From positions 1 to 22,818 of the forward strand of contig CAZNIM010000009.1 in the NCBI GenBank assembly GCA_964573145.1: a DNA stretch of 22,818 bases, written 5' to 3'. The notes beneath the pieces were generated by a model that saw only the letters and a program-made list of their open reading frames with translations, was not told the DNA's origin and did no database searches. The DNA is from PWPS01 sp964573145 (GTDB taxonomy: Bacteria; Patescibacteriota; Minisyncoccia; Minisyncoccales; PWPS01). The stretch's first letter is position 1. Each line of letters starts with the position of its first letter. The position numbers were made by a program, and so were the translations under genes. Shown here in pieces: positions 6,360 to 14,707 of this stretch.

Positions 6360-7185
6360 AAAATATATTTATTTTTTCAATTGTTTTTTCTTTTATTTTT
6401 TCCGGAATTCCGGAAAGAATTTTATAGGGAGTAACCTCCTCCGAATCCGCTTCAAGGCCGGCGACAAGCTCCCTTTTCCAAACATTTCTTAAATCGGTAT
6501 TGACATTGATTTTAACCACTCCGTTTTCAATCGCTCTTTTCAAATCATCGGTTGAAATTCCGGAGCCGCCGTGCATAACCAAACCGATATCACTTTCGGA
6601 GGCTATCTCTTCCAATCTTCCGAAGTCCATCTCCGGCATCTCCGAATAAACACCGTGAATATTTCCGATTGAAAATGCACAAAGATCAACCTTTGTTTCT
6701 GAGATAAATTTAACAAGTGTTTCAGTTGAAGTCAAGGCTTGCGCCTCTTCGGGGACCCGGTCGTGAACTCGTGAAGCCCCTCCGACATGACCCACCTCTC
6801 CTTCTACAACAACATCTTTTTCTTTGGCCATCCGAACCACCTTTTTTGTTTTTTCTATATTTTCTTCAATCGGTAACTTTGAGCCGTCAAAGTGAACCAT
6901 GTCGTATCCAGCCACAATCGCTTTTTCGATCCATTCCAAATCCCTGCCGTGATCCAGATTTAAGTATATATCGGGATGCCTTCTCCTCATTACATCTCGC
7001 AAAGCAACCGCTTCTTCAAATCCTAAAAATTGACTCTCCCCTCTGGAAGTTCCCAAAATAACGGGGACGTTTTTCTCTTTTGCGGCCTCAACTATTCCCT
7101 TAATTTGCTCAAGTGTGGAAATATTGAACTGACCCAAAGAATAACTTTCGGCAAGAGCTTTATCTATCTCTTTTTTTAAACTCAT
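6343..7185 (-). CDS. fba: Fructose-bisphosphate aldolase, class II
   Basis: Zinc-dependent aldolase interconverting fructose 1,6-bisphosphate with glyceraldehyde 3-phosphate and dihydroxyacetone phosphate. At 280 aa it fits the compact class II group. Catalytic D78 and zinc ligand H79 are in NLDHG, the other zinc ligands are H177 (GNIHG) and H205 (VMHGGSGI), and the phosphate-binding KINVNTDLR follows. Fructose-bisphosphate rather than tagatose-bisphosphate use is inferred from the glycolytic context. Its start overlaps the PfkB kinase end by 26 nt and its end overlaps the ferredoxin by 17 nt, which suggests translational coupling. No Shine-Dalgarno sequence is evident. Confidence 0.93.
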   Translation of the reverse strand: MSLKKEIDKALAESYSLGQFNISTLEQIKGIVEAAKEKNVPVILGTSRGESQFLGFEEAVALRDVMRRRHPDIYLNLDHGRDLEWIEKAIVAGYDMVHFDGSKLPIEENIEKTKKVVRMAKEKDVVVEGEVGHVGGASRVHDRVPEEAQALTSTETLVKFISETKVDLCAFSIGNIHGVYSEMPEMDFGRLEEIASESDIGLVMHGGSGISTDDLKRAIENGVVKINVNTDLRNVWKRELVAGLEADSEEVTPYKILSGIPEKIKEKTIEKINIFYENRT

Positions 7186-8152
7186 TTACTTTTACTTTTA
7201 AAAATTGATCATCTCTCTTTAGGAGTCCTCTTTTGGCTCCTCTTTTTGAAAGGCAGCCGGCCGAATTGGCAACCCCCAACTGAACGGCAAAAGTGACATC
7301 GTCTTCTCTGATTAATCCGGAAAGAAACCCGGAAGCGAAAGAGTCCCCCGCTCCGGTTCTATCGGCAACCGGCGAATCTATTATTCCCGCTTCATAAATT
7401 TTTTGATCATCGGAAACCGAAACACCTTCCGGACCCTTGGTCATAACGAATATACCTCGAAACAGATCATCAATCTCTTCAAATATCTCTTTCTCTTTTT
7501 TGTAATCTATTCCGGTTAAAGTGGCGGCCTCTTCTTTGTTGACAAAAAGAAGATCTATCTTGCTCAAGAGAGAGTTGAAATTATCACTCTTCAGCTGATC
7601 TGCGGAAGGATTCATCGCTACCTTTACGCCTTTCTTATTCGCTTTTTCCACAATCCTTAAAACCGTTTTTTCAGCCTTGATTGAAAAAGGAGCAATATAA
7701 AACCAATCGGCATCCACTTCGGGAACCTCTTCCGGCTTGAGACTTCCGGAAGCACCTCGATAAACCAAAATCGTTCGATCTTCATTTTCGACGTCCAAAA
7801 CTATTGAAGTGTTGGTTTTTTCATTATCGGTTACCGTCAAGTAATCGGTTGCAATATTAAACTCTTTCAAAACGTTAACCACCTCTCTCCCGGCTGCATC
7901 ATTGCCCACCTTTCCGACATAAGCGGTTTTAAACCCTTGGGTGGAAAAAGTAGCGGCCGTATTGGTTCCTCCACCTCCGACTGAAAAAGAAACTTCATCA
8001 ATTTTAACTTTCGATCCCAGAGGAAAGCAGACCCCTCTCCCCATAGGAAAGAGGTCTTCCTCGGTGACTTTTGAATCGGCTTTAATAAAGATATCTCTGG
8101 TAGCCGACCCGAAAGTGGCAATCTCAATTTTCGTGTTTGGCGATTTCTTCAT
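7160..8152 (-). CDS. PfkB-family sugar kinase, possible phosphofructokinase
   Basis: Ribokinase-fold kinase of 330 aa. The N-terminal substrate signature is VGGGGTNTAATFSTQG (58-73), and the C-terminal signature DRTGAGDSF (264-272) holds the anion hole and catalytic base D270. FVNKEEA (203-209) is the N-x-x-E metal/ATP motif. PfkB members phosphorylate ribose, fructose, fructose phosphates, nucleosides and more, and sequence alone does not fix the substrate. Position between PEP synthase and aldolase, with overlaps of 29 and 26 nt, favours a fructose-6-phosphate or fructose-1-phosphate kinase feeding the aldolase, but ribokinase or nucleoside kinase remain possible. No other phosphofructokinase is in the window. 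Confidence 0.85.
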   Translation of the reverse strand: MKKSPNTKIEIATFGSATRDIFIKADSKVTEEDLFPMGRGVCFPLGSKVKIDEVSFSVGGGGTNTAATFSTQGFKTAYVGKVGNDAAGREVVNVLKEFNIATDYLTVTDNEKTNTSIVLDVENEDRTILVYRGASGSLKPEEVPEVDADWFYIAPFSIKAEKTVLRIVEKANKKGVKVAMNPSADQLKSDNFNSLLSKIDLLFVNKEEAATLTGIDYKKEKEIFEEIDDLFRGIFVMTKGPEGVSVSDDQKIYEAGIIDSPVADRTGAGDSFASGFLSGLIREDDVTFAVQLGVANSAGCLSKRGAKRGLLKRDDQFLKVKVNEFKKRDR

Positions 8153-10496
8153 AAGTTTTTATTATCGCTTCCGAATTAACTGAAATCGTATCAATTTTAC
8201 AATTGACCAAGAACTCCACGAATCCTTCGGTCGTTGCCGGAGCTTCACCACAAATTCCGACCGATTTACCTTTTTTGTGTGCTTCCCACAGGAATTTTTC
8301 AATAGTCCTTCTAACCGCTTCATTATTTTCATTGAAGAGATCTTTCATCTTGGCGTTGTCTCTGTCGACTCCCAAGGTAAGCTGAGTAAGGTCGTTCGAT
8401 CCGATTGAAAATCCGTCAAATCTCTCACTGAATTGATCGACTAAAATAACATTGGAAGGAATTTCGGTCATCACGTAGATATCGAGCTTATCTCTGGTCA
8501 GCCCGTAATCGGCCATAATCTCCAACACTCCGTCTCCTTCTTCCGGAGTTCTGCAAAACGGAACCATCAAATTAAGGTTATCGAGTCCGAATACTTCTCT
8601 GACTCTTCTCATCGCTTCACACTCCATCTCGAAAGCCGGGCGGAAGTCTTTGTCAGTGTATCGAGACGCTCCCCTGAATCCGATCATCGGATTGGATTCT
8701 TCTCCTTCATAGAGCTCACCACCTACCAAGTTGCGATATTCATTGGTTTTGAAATCGGACAGCCTGACCAAAACCGGTTTGGGGTAAAAAGCGGCCGCAA
8801 TTTGACCGACTCCTTCCGCCAATTCTTTAATGAAATGTTCTTTTTTATCTTCGTGCTCCACCGTTATTTCAGCGATCTTTTCTTTCAGTTTTTTATCTTC
8901 AATTTGTTCAAAGTTATAGAGAGCCAACGGGTGAACCTTGACGTGTTCGGCTAAAATAAATTCCATTCTGGCCAAGCCGACTCCGTCATTGGGTAGGAAA
9001 GAATGCTTGAAGGCGGTCTCCGGGGTTCCGATATTCATTAAAACCTTGGTATTCAGTTTTGGAATTTCTCCCAAGTCGTGAACCTCAACTTCGTAATCGA
9101 CCTCTCCTTCGTAAACTCTACCGGTTGACCCTTGGGTACAATCAACGGTTACCTCTTGACCGGTCTTCAATTCTTCCGTTGCGTTTTCGGTTCCGACTAC
9201 GGTCGGAATTCCCAACTCTCTACCGATTATCGCCGCATGAGCCGTCTTTCCTCCCTCGTTGGTAACGATGGCGGCAGCGATTCTCATTACCGAAACCCAA
9301 TCCGGGTCGGTCATTTCGGTTACCAAAACATCACCTTCTTCGAATCGGTCTATGTTTTTTACGTCTTTAATAACTTTTACTTTTCCGGTTCCGATCTTGT
9401 TTCCAACCGCAATTCCGGTAACCAACGGTTCTTTGTCGGTATTGACGCTGTATTCTTCGTAAGTGCTTCTCTCTTCCGGGGCATGAACGGTTTCCGGTCT
9501 TGATTGAACTATGTAAAGCTCTCCGGTTTCGCCATCCTTGGCCCATTCTATGTCCTGTGGTCTTTTGTAATGTTTTTCGATTGTCGTCGCCCATTTAGCC
9601 AAAGTCTGAATCTCTTCGTCTTCAAGTGAAAACTTGAGTTGATCCTTTTCGGCTACTTTTCTTTCCACTATTCCTCCGTCTTTACCGTACTCGTATTTCT
9701 TGGTCTTTCTTCCCAGATCTTTTCTGATTATCGGGTTTTTTCCTTCTTTGTCGATTGAAGGTTTAAAGACATAAAACTCATCGGGAGTAATTCCTCCTTG
9801 AACAATCATCTCACCCAATCCCCAAATGGAGTTTATCAAAACTACGTTATCGAACCCGGTCTCGGTATCGAGAGTAAACATAACTCCCGATGACGCCTTG
9901 TCCGAACGAACCATCTTTTGGACTCCGACCGAAACTGCGAACTCGAGATGAGCAACTTTCTTTTCTTCCCGATAAGATATCACCCTATCGTTAAAAGCGG
10001 AAGCGAAACAGTCTTTAACTTTCTGTAAAACCTCTTCTTCTCCGGAAACATTAAGGAAAGTTTCGAACTGACCGGCAAAAGAAGCGTCCGGAGCATCTTC
10101 ACATACCGCTGAAGATCTGATGGCGACGTCAACTTTTTTGTCGTCATAACGGTCACACATGTCTTTATAAGCTGACACTATGTCGTTTTTCAATCCTTCC
10201 GGAAACTTACCGCCCATTATCAGATCTCTCCCCTTTTTTCCCACTTTCTGAATGCTTTTAATACTATTCGGGTCGAGCTTTTTAAATATTTTTTCAAGTT
10301 CTTCTTTGAATCCGTTTTCTTCTATATACCTCCAATAGCCGGTGGACGTAACTGCAAAACCACCGGGAACATTAACTCCCTTCGGAGTAAGTTCGGTAAT
10401 CATTTCTCCGAGTGACGCGTTCTTGCCTCCCACAAGATTGACATCATCGGCTGTCGCTTCCAAAAGTGTTAAGACGTTTTTTTCCTCTTTTTTCAT
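8124..10496 (-). CDS. ppsA: Phosphoenolpyruvate synthase
   Basis: Converts pyruvate, ATP and water to PEP, AMP and phosphate; run backwards it can yield ATP from PEP. The 790-aa length is typical. The N-terminal ATP-grasp domain starts with LVGGKNASLGEM. The swivelling phosphohistidine domain has H420 in GGKTAHAAIIGRELG, which matches PEP synthase better than pyruvate phosphate dikinase. The C-terminal PEP-binding barrel ends with the catalytic C749 in GICGEAPA. The gene begins 5 nt after the pyrophosphatase stop and overlaps the kinase by 29 nt. It lies with aldolase, GAPDH and enolase, supporting a gluconeogenic or reversible lower glycolysis. Confidence 0.95.
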   Translation of the reverse strand: MKKEEKNVLTLLEATADDVNLVGGKNASLGEMITELTPKGVNVPGGFAVTSTGYWRYIEENGFKEELEKIFKKLDPNSIKSIQKVGKKGRDLIMGGKFPEGLKNDIVSAYKDMCDRYDDKKVDVAIRSSAVCEDAPDASFAGQFETFLNVSGEEEVLQKVKDCFASAFNDRVISYREEKKVAHLEFAVSVGVQKMVRSDKASSGVMFTLDTETGFDNVVLINSIWGLGEMIVQGGITPDEFYVFKPSIDKEGKNPIIRKDLGRKTKKYEYGKDGGIVERKVAEKDQLKFSLEDEEIQTLAKWATTIEKHYKRPQDIEWAKDGETGELYIVQSRPETVHAPEERSTYEEYSVNTDKEPLVTGIAVGNKIGTGKVKVIKDVKNIDRFEEGDVLVTEMTDPDWVSVMRIAAAIVTNEGGKTAHAAIIGRELGIPTVVGTENATEELKTGQEVTVDCTQGSTGRVYEGEVDYEVEVHDLGEIPKLNTKVLMNIGTPETAFKHSFLPNDGVGLARMEFILAEHVKVHPLALYNFEQIEDKKLKEKIAEITVEHEDKKEHFIKELAEGVGQIAAAFYPKPVLVRLSDFKTNEYRNLVGGELYEGEESNPMIGFRGASRYTDKDFRPAFEMECEAMRRVREVFGLDNLNLMVPFCRTPEEGDGVLEIMADYGLTRDKLDIYVMTEIPSNVILVDQFSERFDGFSIGSNDLTQLTLGVDRDNAKMKDLFNENNEAVRRTIEKFLWEAHKKGKSVGICGEAPATTEGFVEFLVNCKIDTISVNSEAIIKTYEEIAKHEN

Positions 10497-10501
10497 CGTT
10501 T

Positions 10502-11416
10502 TTATTTTTTATTTTCTAATACCTTCGACAGTGGAGGTATGATCTGTTTTTTTCTGGAAGCCAATCCCTCCAAGGCTTCCGGATTATCTCCTTCCGCTTC
10601 AAATGCTTCTACGGCTAATTCAACCTCTTTGTCCGAAGCGGAATAAAGATGGGTTGTTTTCTTTATTATATCGATTACTCCGAAAAAAAGGTAATCGATC
10701 GACTTTTCTTTTTTTATCTTTTTAAGATTATTAATTATCTCTTCGTCCTTATTTTCAAAAAAATCAACTACCGCCACTTCGGCAACCCCGACTCCCACTG
10801 AAAAATCACCCATCTCAAAATCCTTATAATCGGCTTCAATTATCTCTTTAAGGTTCATTCCCGAAAAATCGGATTTGGCTTTGAACATCTCTTCCGCTAA
10901 CGAGTCGATATCAAGATTTACTCGCTCAGCCATTCGGCGAGCGTATTCGATATCTTTCTCGGTTGTCGTCGGAGAATTAAATTTGAGGGTGTCCGATATT
11001 ATTCCACAAAGAAGAAGTATCTCTTCCTCCTCTTCAAGCTCAACACTCATCTCCTCCGTTATCTTTTTAATCACCGAAGAAGTGCTTCCCAACGGTTCAT
11101 TTCTAAAATATATCGGTCCGTCGGTTGAAAGTCCCAGCTTGTGATGATCTATCACTCCTATTACCTGATCCGGACTCCCGGCCATCTGCCCAGCTTCGTT
11201 ATGGTCAACCAAAAAGACTTCTCCCTTCGGAGTTTCCGGTTCGGGAATCTCGACTCCCGCTTTTTTAAAAACGAGCTCGGTCTCTCTATTCGGCTTACCG
11301 GCCATTGCAAAGCGAGCCTCTTTTCCCGTTTTGGATAAAGCTCGACTCCATACAAAGGCCGAAACTGCTGAATCGGTATCCGGATTCTTGTGCCCAATCA
11401 CCGTAACTTCTTTCAT
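10502..11416 (-). CDS. ppaC: Manganese-dependent inorganic pyrophosphatase (family II)
   Basis: Hydrolyses pyrophosphate to phosphate in the cytoplasm. The 304-aa product has the DHH-family order: GHKNPDTDS (H9, D13, D15), VDHNE near residue 70, VIDHHK near 88, CGIISDTLKFNSPTTTEKD in the middle, and the DHHA2 substrate-binding SRKKQIIPPL at the C-terminus. Length and motifs match family II (PpaC), not the unrelated family I enzyme. Its ATG overlaps the acdA TGA in an ATGA arrangement, so translation is probably coupled. Pulling biosynthetic reactions forward is the usual role; a specific link to PEP synthase, which makes phosphate and not pyrophosphate, is not implied. Confidence 0.95.
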   Translation of the reverse strand: MKEVTVIGHKNPDTDSAVSAFVWSRALSKTGKEARFAMAGKPNRETELVFKKAGVEIPEPETPKGEVFLVDHNEAGQMAGSPDQVIGVIDHHKLGLSTDGPIYFRNEPLGSTSSVIKKITEEMSVELEEEEEILLLCGIISDTLKFNSPTTTEKDIEYARRMAERVNLDIDSLAEEMFKAKSDFSGMNLKEIIEADYKDFEMGDFSVGVGVAEVAVVDFFENKDEEIINNLKKIKKEKSIDYLFFGVIDIIKKTTHLYSASDKEVELAVEAFEAEGDNPEALEGLASRKKQIIPPLSKVLENKK

Positions 11417-12759
11417 TTTTTTAAATTTTTAAACTTATAATTTAAAGCTTTCAAAGGTTTGGCCGCTTTTATCGGGTCGGAATAATTTGGAATTCCGTTT
11501 TCCTCCAAAATTCGAACTCCTTTTTTGGTCTCTTCTCCGGCTCCCATGTAGACGGTTATTATCGGTTTGTCGTATCTCTTTTTTAACTCGACCAGCCTGT
11601 GAGCGTTTTCAATCGGATCAGTCATTATTTGCAAGGTTTGAATAACGACTACCGCCGAGACCCGAGGGTCATCGAGAAAAGCTTCAGTCGCCTTCATATA
11701 TCTTTCCGGCAAGGCGTCTCCCACTATATCGAGAGGATTTCCTTTTGAAAAATCGGGGTGCATATCTTCTTCAATTCCCTTTATCGTTTGCTCCTTTACG
11801 TCAGCCAAAACAAGATTTTGATCATAAAGATAATCGGTCAGTAGAACTCCCGCTCCCCCGCCATTGGTTATCACTCCGATCGATTTGTCGCAAGGCGGCT
11901 GCCAAGCCAAAGCTTTGGCTACATTGAAAAGTTCTTCCAGAGAATTAACCTGAAAAGCGCCGGCTTGACGTAGAGCCGCCGAAAAGATTCGGTGACTACC
12001 GGCCAAAGATCCGGTATGAGAAGAGATTGCCTTTTTTGCCTTTTCGGTTGCTCCTCCTTTTAAAACCACCACCGGCTTTTCTATTTCTTTAAGAACTTTT
12101 AAAAATCTTCTTCCCTCTTTAAGTCCCTCTATATATAAGCAAATTACTTCGGTATCCTCATCTTCGGCCACTATCTGAATATACTCGGAAAGAGTAATTC
12201 CGGCTGCATTACCAACCGAAATAATAAGTGAAAACCCGTAATTTTGATCTTTGGCTCCATCGATTATCGAATCGATCAAGGCTCCCGACTGAGATATCAG
12301 AGCCAGGCTCCCCCTCTTGGGTGTAGCGGGAGCAAAAGAGGCATTAAAATTTACCGGTGGTCGTAAAATCCCCAGGCAATTGGGACCGACCAAAGGAATC
12401 TCTGCTTCTTTTAATTTGTCCGCAATCTCCTTTTGTCTTTCGGCGCCCTCTTGATCGGTTTCAGCAAATCCGGCGGAAATAATTATTACTCCCCCGACTT
12501 CTTTTTTTATACAATCGTCAACCGCCTCGGAAACATACGTTTTAGGTATTGCGATTATCGCCAAATCGATGTTCTTTTCAATTTCCAAAACATTGTTATA
12601 AGTTTTTTCTTCAAATACTTTATCCGTTCCCGGATTTACGTAAAATAGATCTCTATCACCTTCTTTAAGATTTAAAATAAGACCTCTTCCGACCGAACCG
12701 ACTCTGTCCGTCGCTCCGATTACGGCTACCGTTTGCGGATTGAATATTGCAGAATTCAT
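11413..12759 (-). CDS. acdA: Acetate-CoA ligase (ADP-forming), alpha subunit
   Basis: Together with AcdB converts acetyl-CoA (or another acyl-CoA), ADP and phosphate to acid, ATP and CoA, giving substrate-level ATP. The 448-aa product has a CoA-binding Rossmann domain (VAVIGATDRVGSVGRG, about 10-25), then two succinyl-CoA ligase-like domains. PLVGPNCLGI is typical, and H248 in SSHTGSLAG is the expected phosphorylated histidine. Separate alpha and beta genes resemble the Pyrococcus arrangement; in many bacteria the two are fused. ATGA overlaps join it to acdB upstream and ppaC downstream. The acyl specificity cannot be read from sequence. Confidence 0.93.
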   Translation of the reverse strand: MNSAIFNPQTVAVIGATDRVGSVGRGLILNLKEGDRDLFYVNPGTDKVFEEKTYNNVLEIEKNIDLAIIAIPKTYVSEAVDDCIKKEVGGVIIISAGFAETDQEGAERQKEIADKLKEAEIPLVGPNCLGILRPPVNFNASFAPATPKRGSLALISQSGALIDSIIDGAKDQNYGFSLIISVGNAAGITLSEYIQIVAEDEDTEVICLYIEGLKEGRRFLKVLKEIEKPVVVLKGGATEKAKKAISSHTGSLAGSHRIFSAALRQAGAFQVNSLEELFNVAKALAWQPPCDKSIGVITNGGGAGVLLTDYLYDQNLVLADVKEQTIKGIEEDMHPDFSKGNPLDIVGDALPERYMKATEAFLDDPRVSAVVVIQTLQIMTDPIENAHRLVELKKRYDKPIITVYMGAGEETKKGVRILEENGIPNYSDPIKAAKPLKALNYKFKNLKK

Positions 12760-13370
12760 GATACTATTTTCACGTCACAGATAAATGCTTTTTCCCCGAT
12801 TATTACCGGATTGAAATCGAGCTCTTCAATACTTTTTTCACTCACCAATTTTGATGTTTTAACTAAAATATCGACAATGAGAGATTTATCAATTACCGGT
12901 CCGCCTCTAAACCCTTCCAAAAGCTTTTTTCCTCTGACTTCTTCAATCATCTCTTCCGCCTCCCTTTTTCCGAAAGGGGCGATCCTGAAAGTAACGTCTT
13001 CGAAGAGCTCAACCATTACACCGCCGGTTCCCATCATGACCGTCGGTCCGAAAGTGGGATCATTTTTAGCTCCGACTATCAGCTCCACTCCTTTAATCAT
13101 TTTTTGAACTATTATACCTTCGGAATCTTCTATTCCTTCCAGTTTTCGATAAGCCTCTTTAACTTCTTCTTCCGAATTCAGGTCGACAATCACGCCTCCC
13201 GATTCGGTTCGATGTAAGCTTTCGACGGGTGAGGTTTTCAAAACGACGGGAAAACCGATCCTTTTCGCTTCGGAAACCGCCTCATCTTGTGAATGAGTTA
13301 AAGAAGTAACCGGTCTCGGTAAATTATATTCCGCTAAAAGCTCTTCTCTTTTTTTGTAATCAAGTATCAC
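12756..13370 (-). CDS. acdB: Acetate-CoA ligase (ADP-forming), beta subunit
   Basis: ATP-grasp subunit that passes phosphate between the alpha-subunit phosphohistidine and ADP. The 204-aa product contains FPVVLKTSPVESLHRTESGG, with H53 at the position of the second catalytic histidine of Pyrococcus AcdB, and DPTFGPTVMMGTGGV, the nucleotide-binding segment, and ends with LDFNPVII. It is about 25 residues shorter at the N-terminus than the archaeal protein. The start is GTG at 13370. An AGGA lies only about 2 nt upstream, too close for a normal ribosome site. That AGGA lies at the edge of the duplicated intergenic block. acdB opens a run of nine closely packed genes ending with the transglycosylase. 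Confidence 0.92.
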   Translation of the reverse strand: MILDYKKREELLAEYNLPRPVTSLTHSQDEAVSEAKRIGFPVVLKTSPVESLHRTESGGVIVDLNSEEEVKEAYRKLEGIEDSEGIIVQKMIKGVELIVGAKNDPTFGPTVMMGTGGVMVELFEDVTFRIAPFGKREAEEMIEEVRGKKLLEGFRGGPVIDKSLIVDILVKTSKLVSEKSIEELDFNPVIIGEKAFICDVKIVS

Positions 13371-13373
13371 TTT

Positions 13374-13413
13374 CCTGATTTTCCCCCGACCCCCCTTTCA
13401 ATGAGTGGCCTTT
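13374..13413. repeat. Intergenic direct repeat B, copy 1
   Basis: About 40 nt beginning CCTGATTTTCCCCCGACCCC is repeated at 13592-13633 with only two single-base indels (one T and one G missing here). The block abuts the acdB start. Confidence 0.9.
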
Positions 13414-13445
13414 GAGGTTTTTAATTTTTAAAGCTATCTACGTGC

Positions 13446-13526
13446 TGAGTGGGCCTTTGCGATTTTTTTACTTCTCAAAATTGCTTACGTATTTGGCGAA
13501 GTCTACAAGTCTTTTGGCGTAACCCC
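13446..13526. repeat. 81-nt exact direct repeat, copy 1 (outside gap)
   Basis: Positions 13446-13526 are identical to 13621-13701, a displacement of 175 nt. The second copy spans the last 18 codons of gap, its stop codon and the first 22 nt after it. No terminal inverted repeats or transposase were seen, so this is a local duplication rather than an insertion sequence. Confidence 0.95.
13468..13526 (-). pseudogene. Duplicated 3' fragment of gap
   Basis: On the minus strand this encodes the final 18 residues of GAPDH (GYAKRLVDFAKYVSNFEK) and TAA, with no base changes from the real gene. Upstream of it, similarity to gap fades within about 10 nt. The fragment has no start codon or ribosome site, so it is not expressed as a useful protein. 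Perfect identity implies a recent event, ongoing gene conversion or an assembly artefact. Confidence 0.85.
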
Positions 13527-13545
13527 CCTCATGTCGCTTCGCTCT

Positions 13546-13566
13546 TTAAAAAACCACGTTTTTTAA
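13546..13566. repeat. AT-rich perfect inverted repeat
   Basis: TTAAAAAAC-CAC-GTTTTTTAA is a perfect 9-bp stem with a 3-nt loop, A/T-rich apart from one G-C pair. It lies in the gap-acdB spacer. It could end transcription weakly from either side. Confidence 0.5.
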
Positions 13567-13579
13567 TCTTTTTCAATAC

Positions 13580-13605
13580 GGGGGTAAATCTCCTGATTTT
13601 CCCCC
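13580..13605 (-). terminator. Strong hairpin downstream of gap
   Basis: GGGGGTAAATC (13580-13590) pairs with GATTTTCCCCC (13595-13605) with one mismatch and a 4-nt loop, 38 nt past the gap stop codon. The following sequence on the minus strand is not a clean T-run, so it may stabilise the transcript end or attenuate rather than terminate. Only the copy next to gap can form it; near acdB the partner arm is missing. Confidence 0.45.
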
Positions 13606-13633
13606 GACCCCCCTTTTCAATGAGTGGGCCTTT
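13592..13633. repeat. Intergenic direct repeat B, copy 2
   Basis: Partner of 13374-13413, differing by two single-base indels. It supplies one arm of the hairpin at 13580-13605 and overlaps the start of the 81-nt repeat. Confidence 0.9.
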
Positions 13634-13642
13634 GCGATTTTT

Positions 13643-14647
13643 TTACTTCTCAAAATTGCTTACGTATTTGGCGAAGTCTACAAGTCTTTTGGCGTAACCC
13701 CACTCATTGTCATACCAGCTTAAGATCTTTACTGAGTTTCCGATAACTTTGGTCATCTCGCCGTCGATTATCGCCGAATGGGGATTTTGAACATAATCGG
13801 AAGAGACGAGTGGCTTTTTTTCCAAATCGATAACTCCTTTCATTCTGCCCGATGAAGCTTCTTTGAACGCCGCATTCAACTCTTCTTTTGTAACCTCTTT
13901 TTCCAAGGTGCAAACCAAATCGACAACCGAAACCGTCGGAGTCGGAACTCTGATCGCCATTCCGTCCAGCTTTCCTTTCATCTCGGGAATAACCTTGGAT
14001 ATCGCTTTAGCCGCTCCGGTGCTGGTCGGAACTATATTCTCAGCAGCCGCCCTGCACCTTCTCAAATCTTTTTGGCCGGGTCCGTCCAAGACATTTTGAC
14101 TGACCGTATAGCTGTGAACCGTAGTCATCAACCCTTCTTTTATGCCGTAGAGATCATTCATTACTTTTACCGGTGGAGCCAAGGCATTGGTAGTGCAAGA
14201 CCCCATATCGACTATCTCTTCTCCTTGATAATTATCTTCGTTAACACCCATGACAAAAGAAGGGATCCTCTCCGGATCCTTTGAAGGTGCTGAAATAATA
14301 ACTTTTTTAGCTCCGGCACTTAGATGTTTTTTCGCTTTTTCATAGTCTCTGAAAACACCGGTGCACTCCAAAACAACATCGACTTCCAGATCTTTCCAGG
14401 GCAATTTTTCCGGATCGCTTTCGCTGAAAACTTTGATCTTTTCTCCTTTCGAGAAGACAAAGTGGCCGTCCTCAAAATCGATTTCAAACTTCCCGTAGAC
14501 GGTGTCGTAAGAAATCAAGTGATGTAATACTTTCGGATCGGCCAAATCATTAACGGCGACAAGCTCCAAATCGGGATAATCTTCAATAATATTTTTCAGG
14601 ACGGAACGACCGATGCGGCCAAAACCGTTAAGAGCTACTTTGGTCAT
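13643..14647 (-). CDS. gap: Glyceraldehyde-3-phosphate dehydrogenase, type I
   Basis: Interconverts glyceraldehyde 3-phosphate and 1,3-bisphosphoglycerate with NAD(P). The 334-aa length is standard. The Rossmann motif NGFGRIGR (7-14) opens the protein, D34 after the second strand fits NAD preference, catalytic C151 is in MGSCTTNALAP and H178 is its base. NIVPTSTGAAKAI and the C-terminal SWYDNEWGYAKRLVD are conserved. TVSQNVLDGPGQ replaces the common TNDQ..DGPH stretch. The gene is preceded by a 60-nt AT-rich spacer after the glutaredoxin gene. No phosphoglycerate kinase gene is adjacent. The 3' end is duplicated downstream. Confidence 0.97.
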   Translation of the reverse strand: MTKVALNGFGRIGRSVLKNIIEDYPDLELVAVNDLADPKVLHHLISYDTVYGKFEIDFEDGHFVFSKGEKIKVFSESDPEKLPWKDLEVDVVLECTGVFRDYEKAKKHLSAGAKKVIISAPSKDPERIPSFVMGVNEDNYQGEEIVDMGSCTTNALAPPVKVMNDLYGIKEGLMTTVHSYTVSQNVLDGPGQKDLRRCRAAAENIVPTSTGAAKAISKVIPEMKGKLDGMAIRVPTPTVSVVDLVCTLEKEVTKEELNAAFKEASSGRMKGVIDLEKKPLVSSDYVQNPHSAIIDGEMTKVIGNSVKILSWYDNEWGYAKRLVDFAKYVSNFEK

Positions 14648-14707
14648 TTTATTTTCTGCTTTTAATTAGTAATTAATTAGTTGTTTTTTTCAAGACAGCA
14701 ACCCGAA

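Noticed and set aside
13374..13701. Insertion sequence or CRISPR-like array in the gap-acdB spacer
   Set aside because: No transposase, terminal inverted repeats or regularly spaced repeats; one repeat is simply the 3' end of gap.
14648..14707. A promoter for gap in the AT-rich spacer
   Set aside because: TTGAAA and TAATTA-like elements occur, but no pair has acceptable spacing and sequence; left unassigned.
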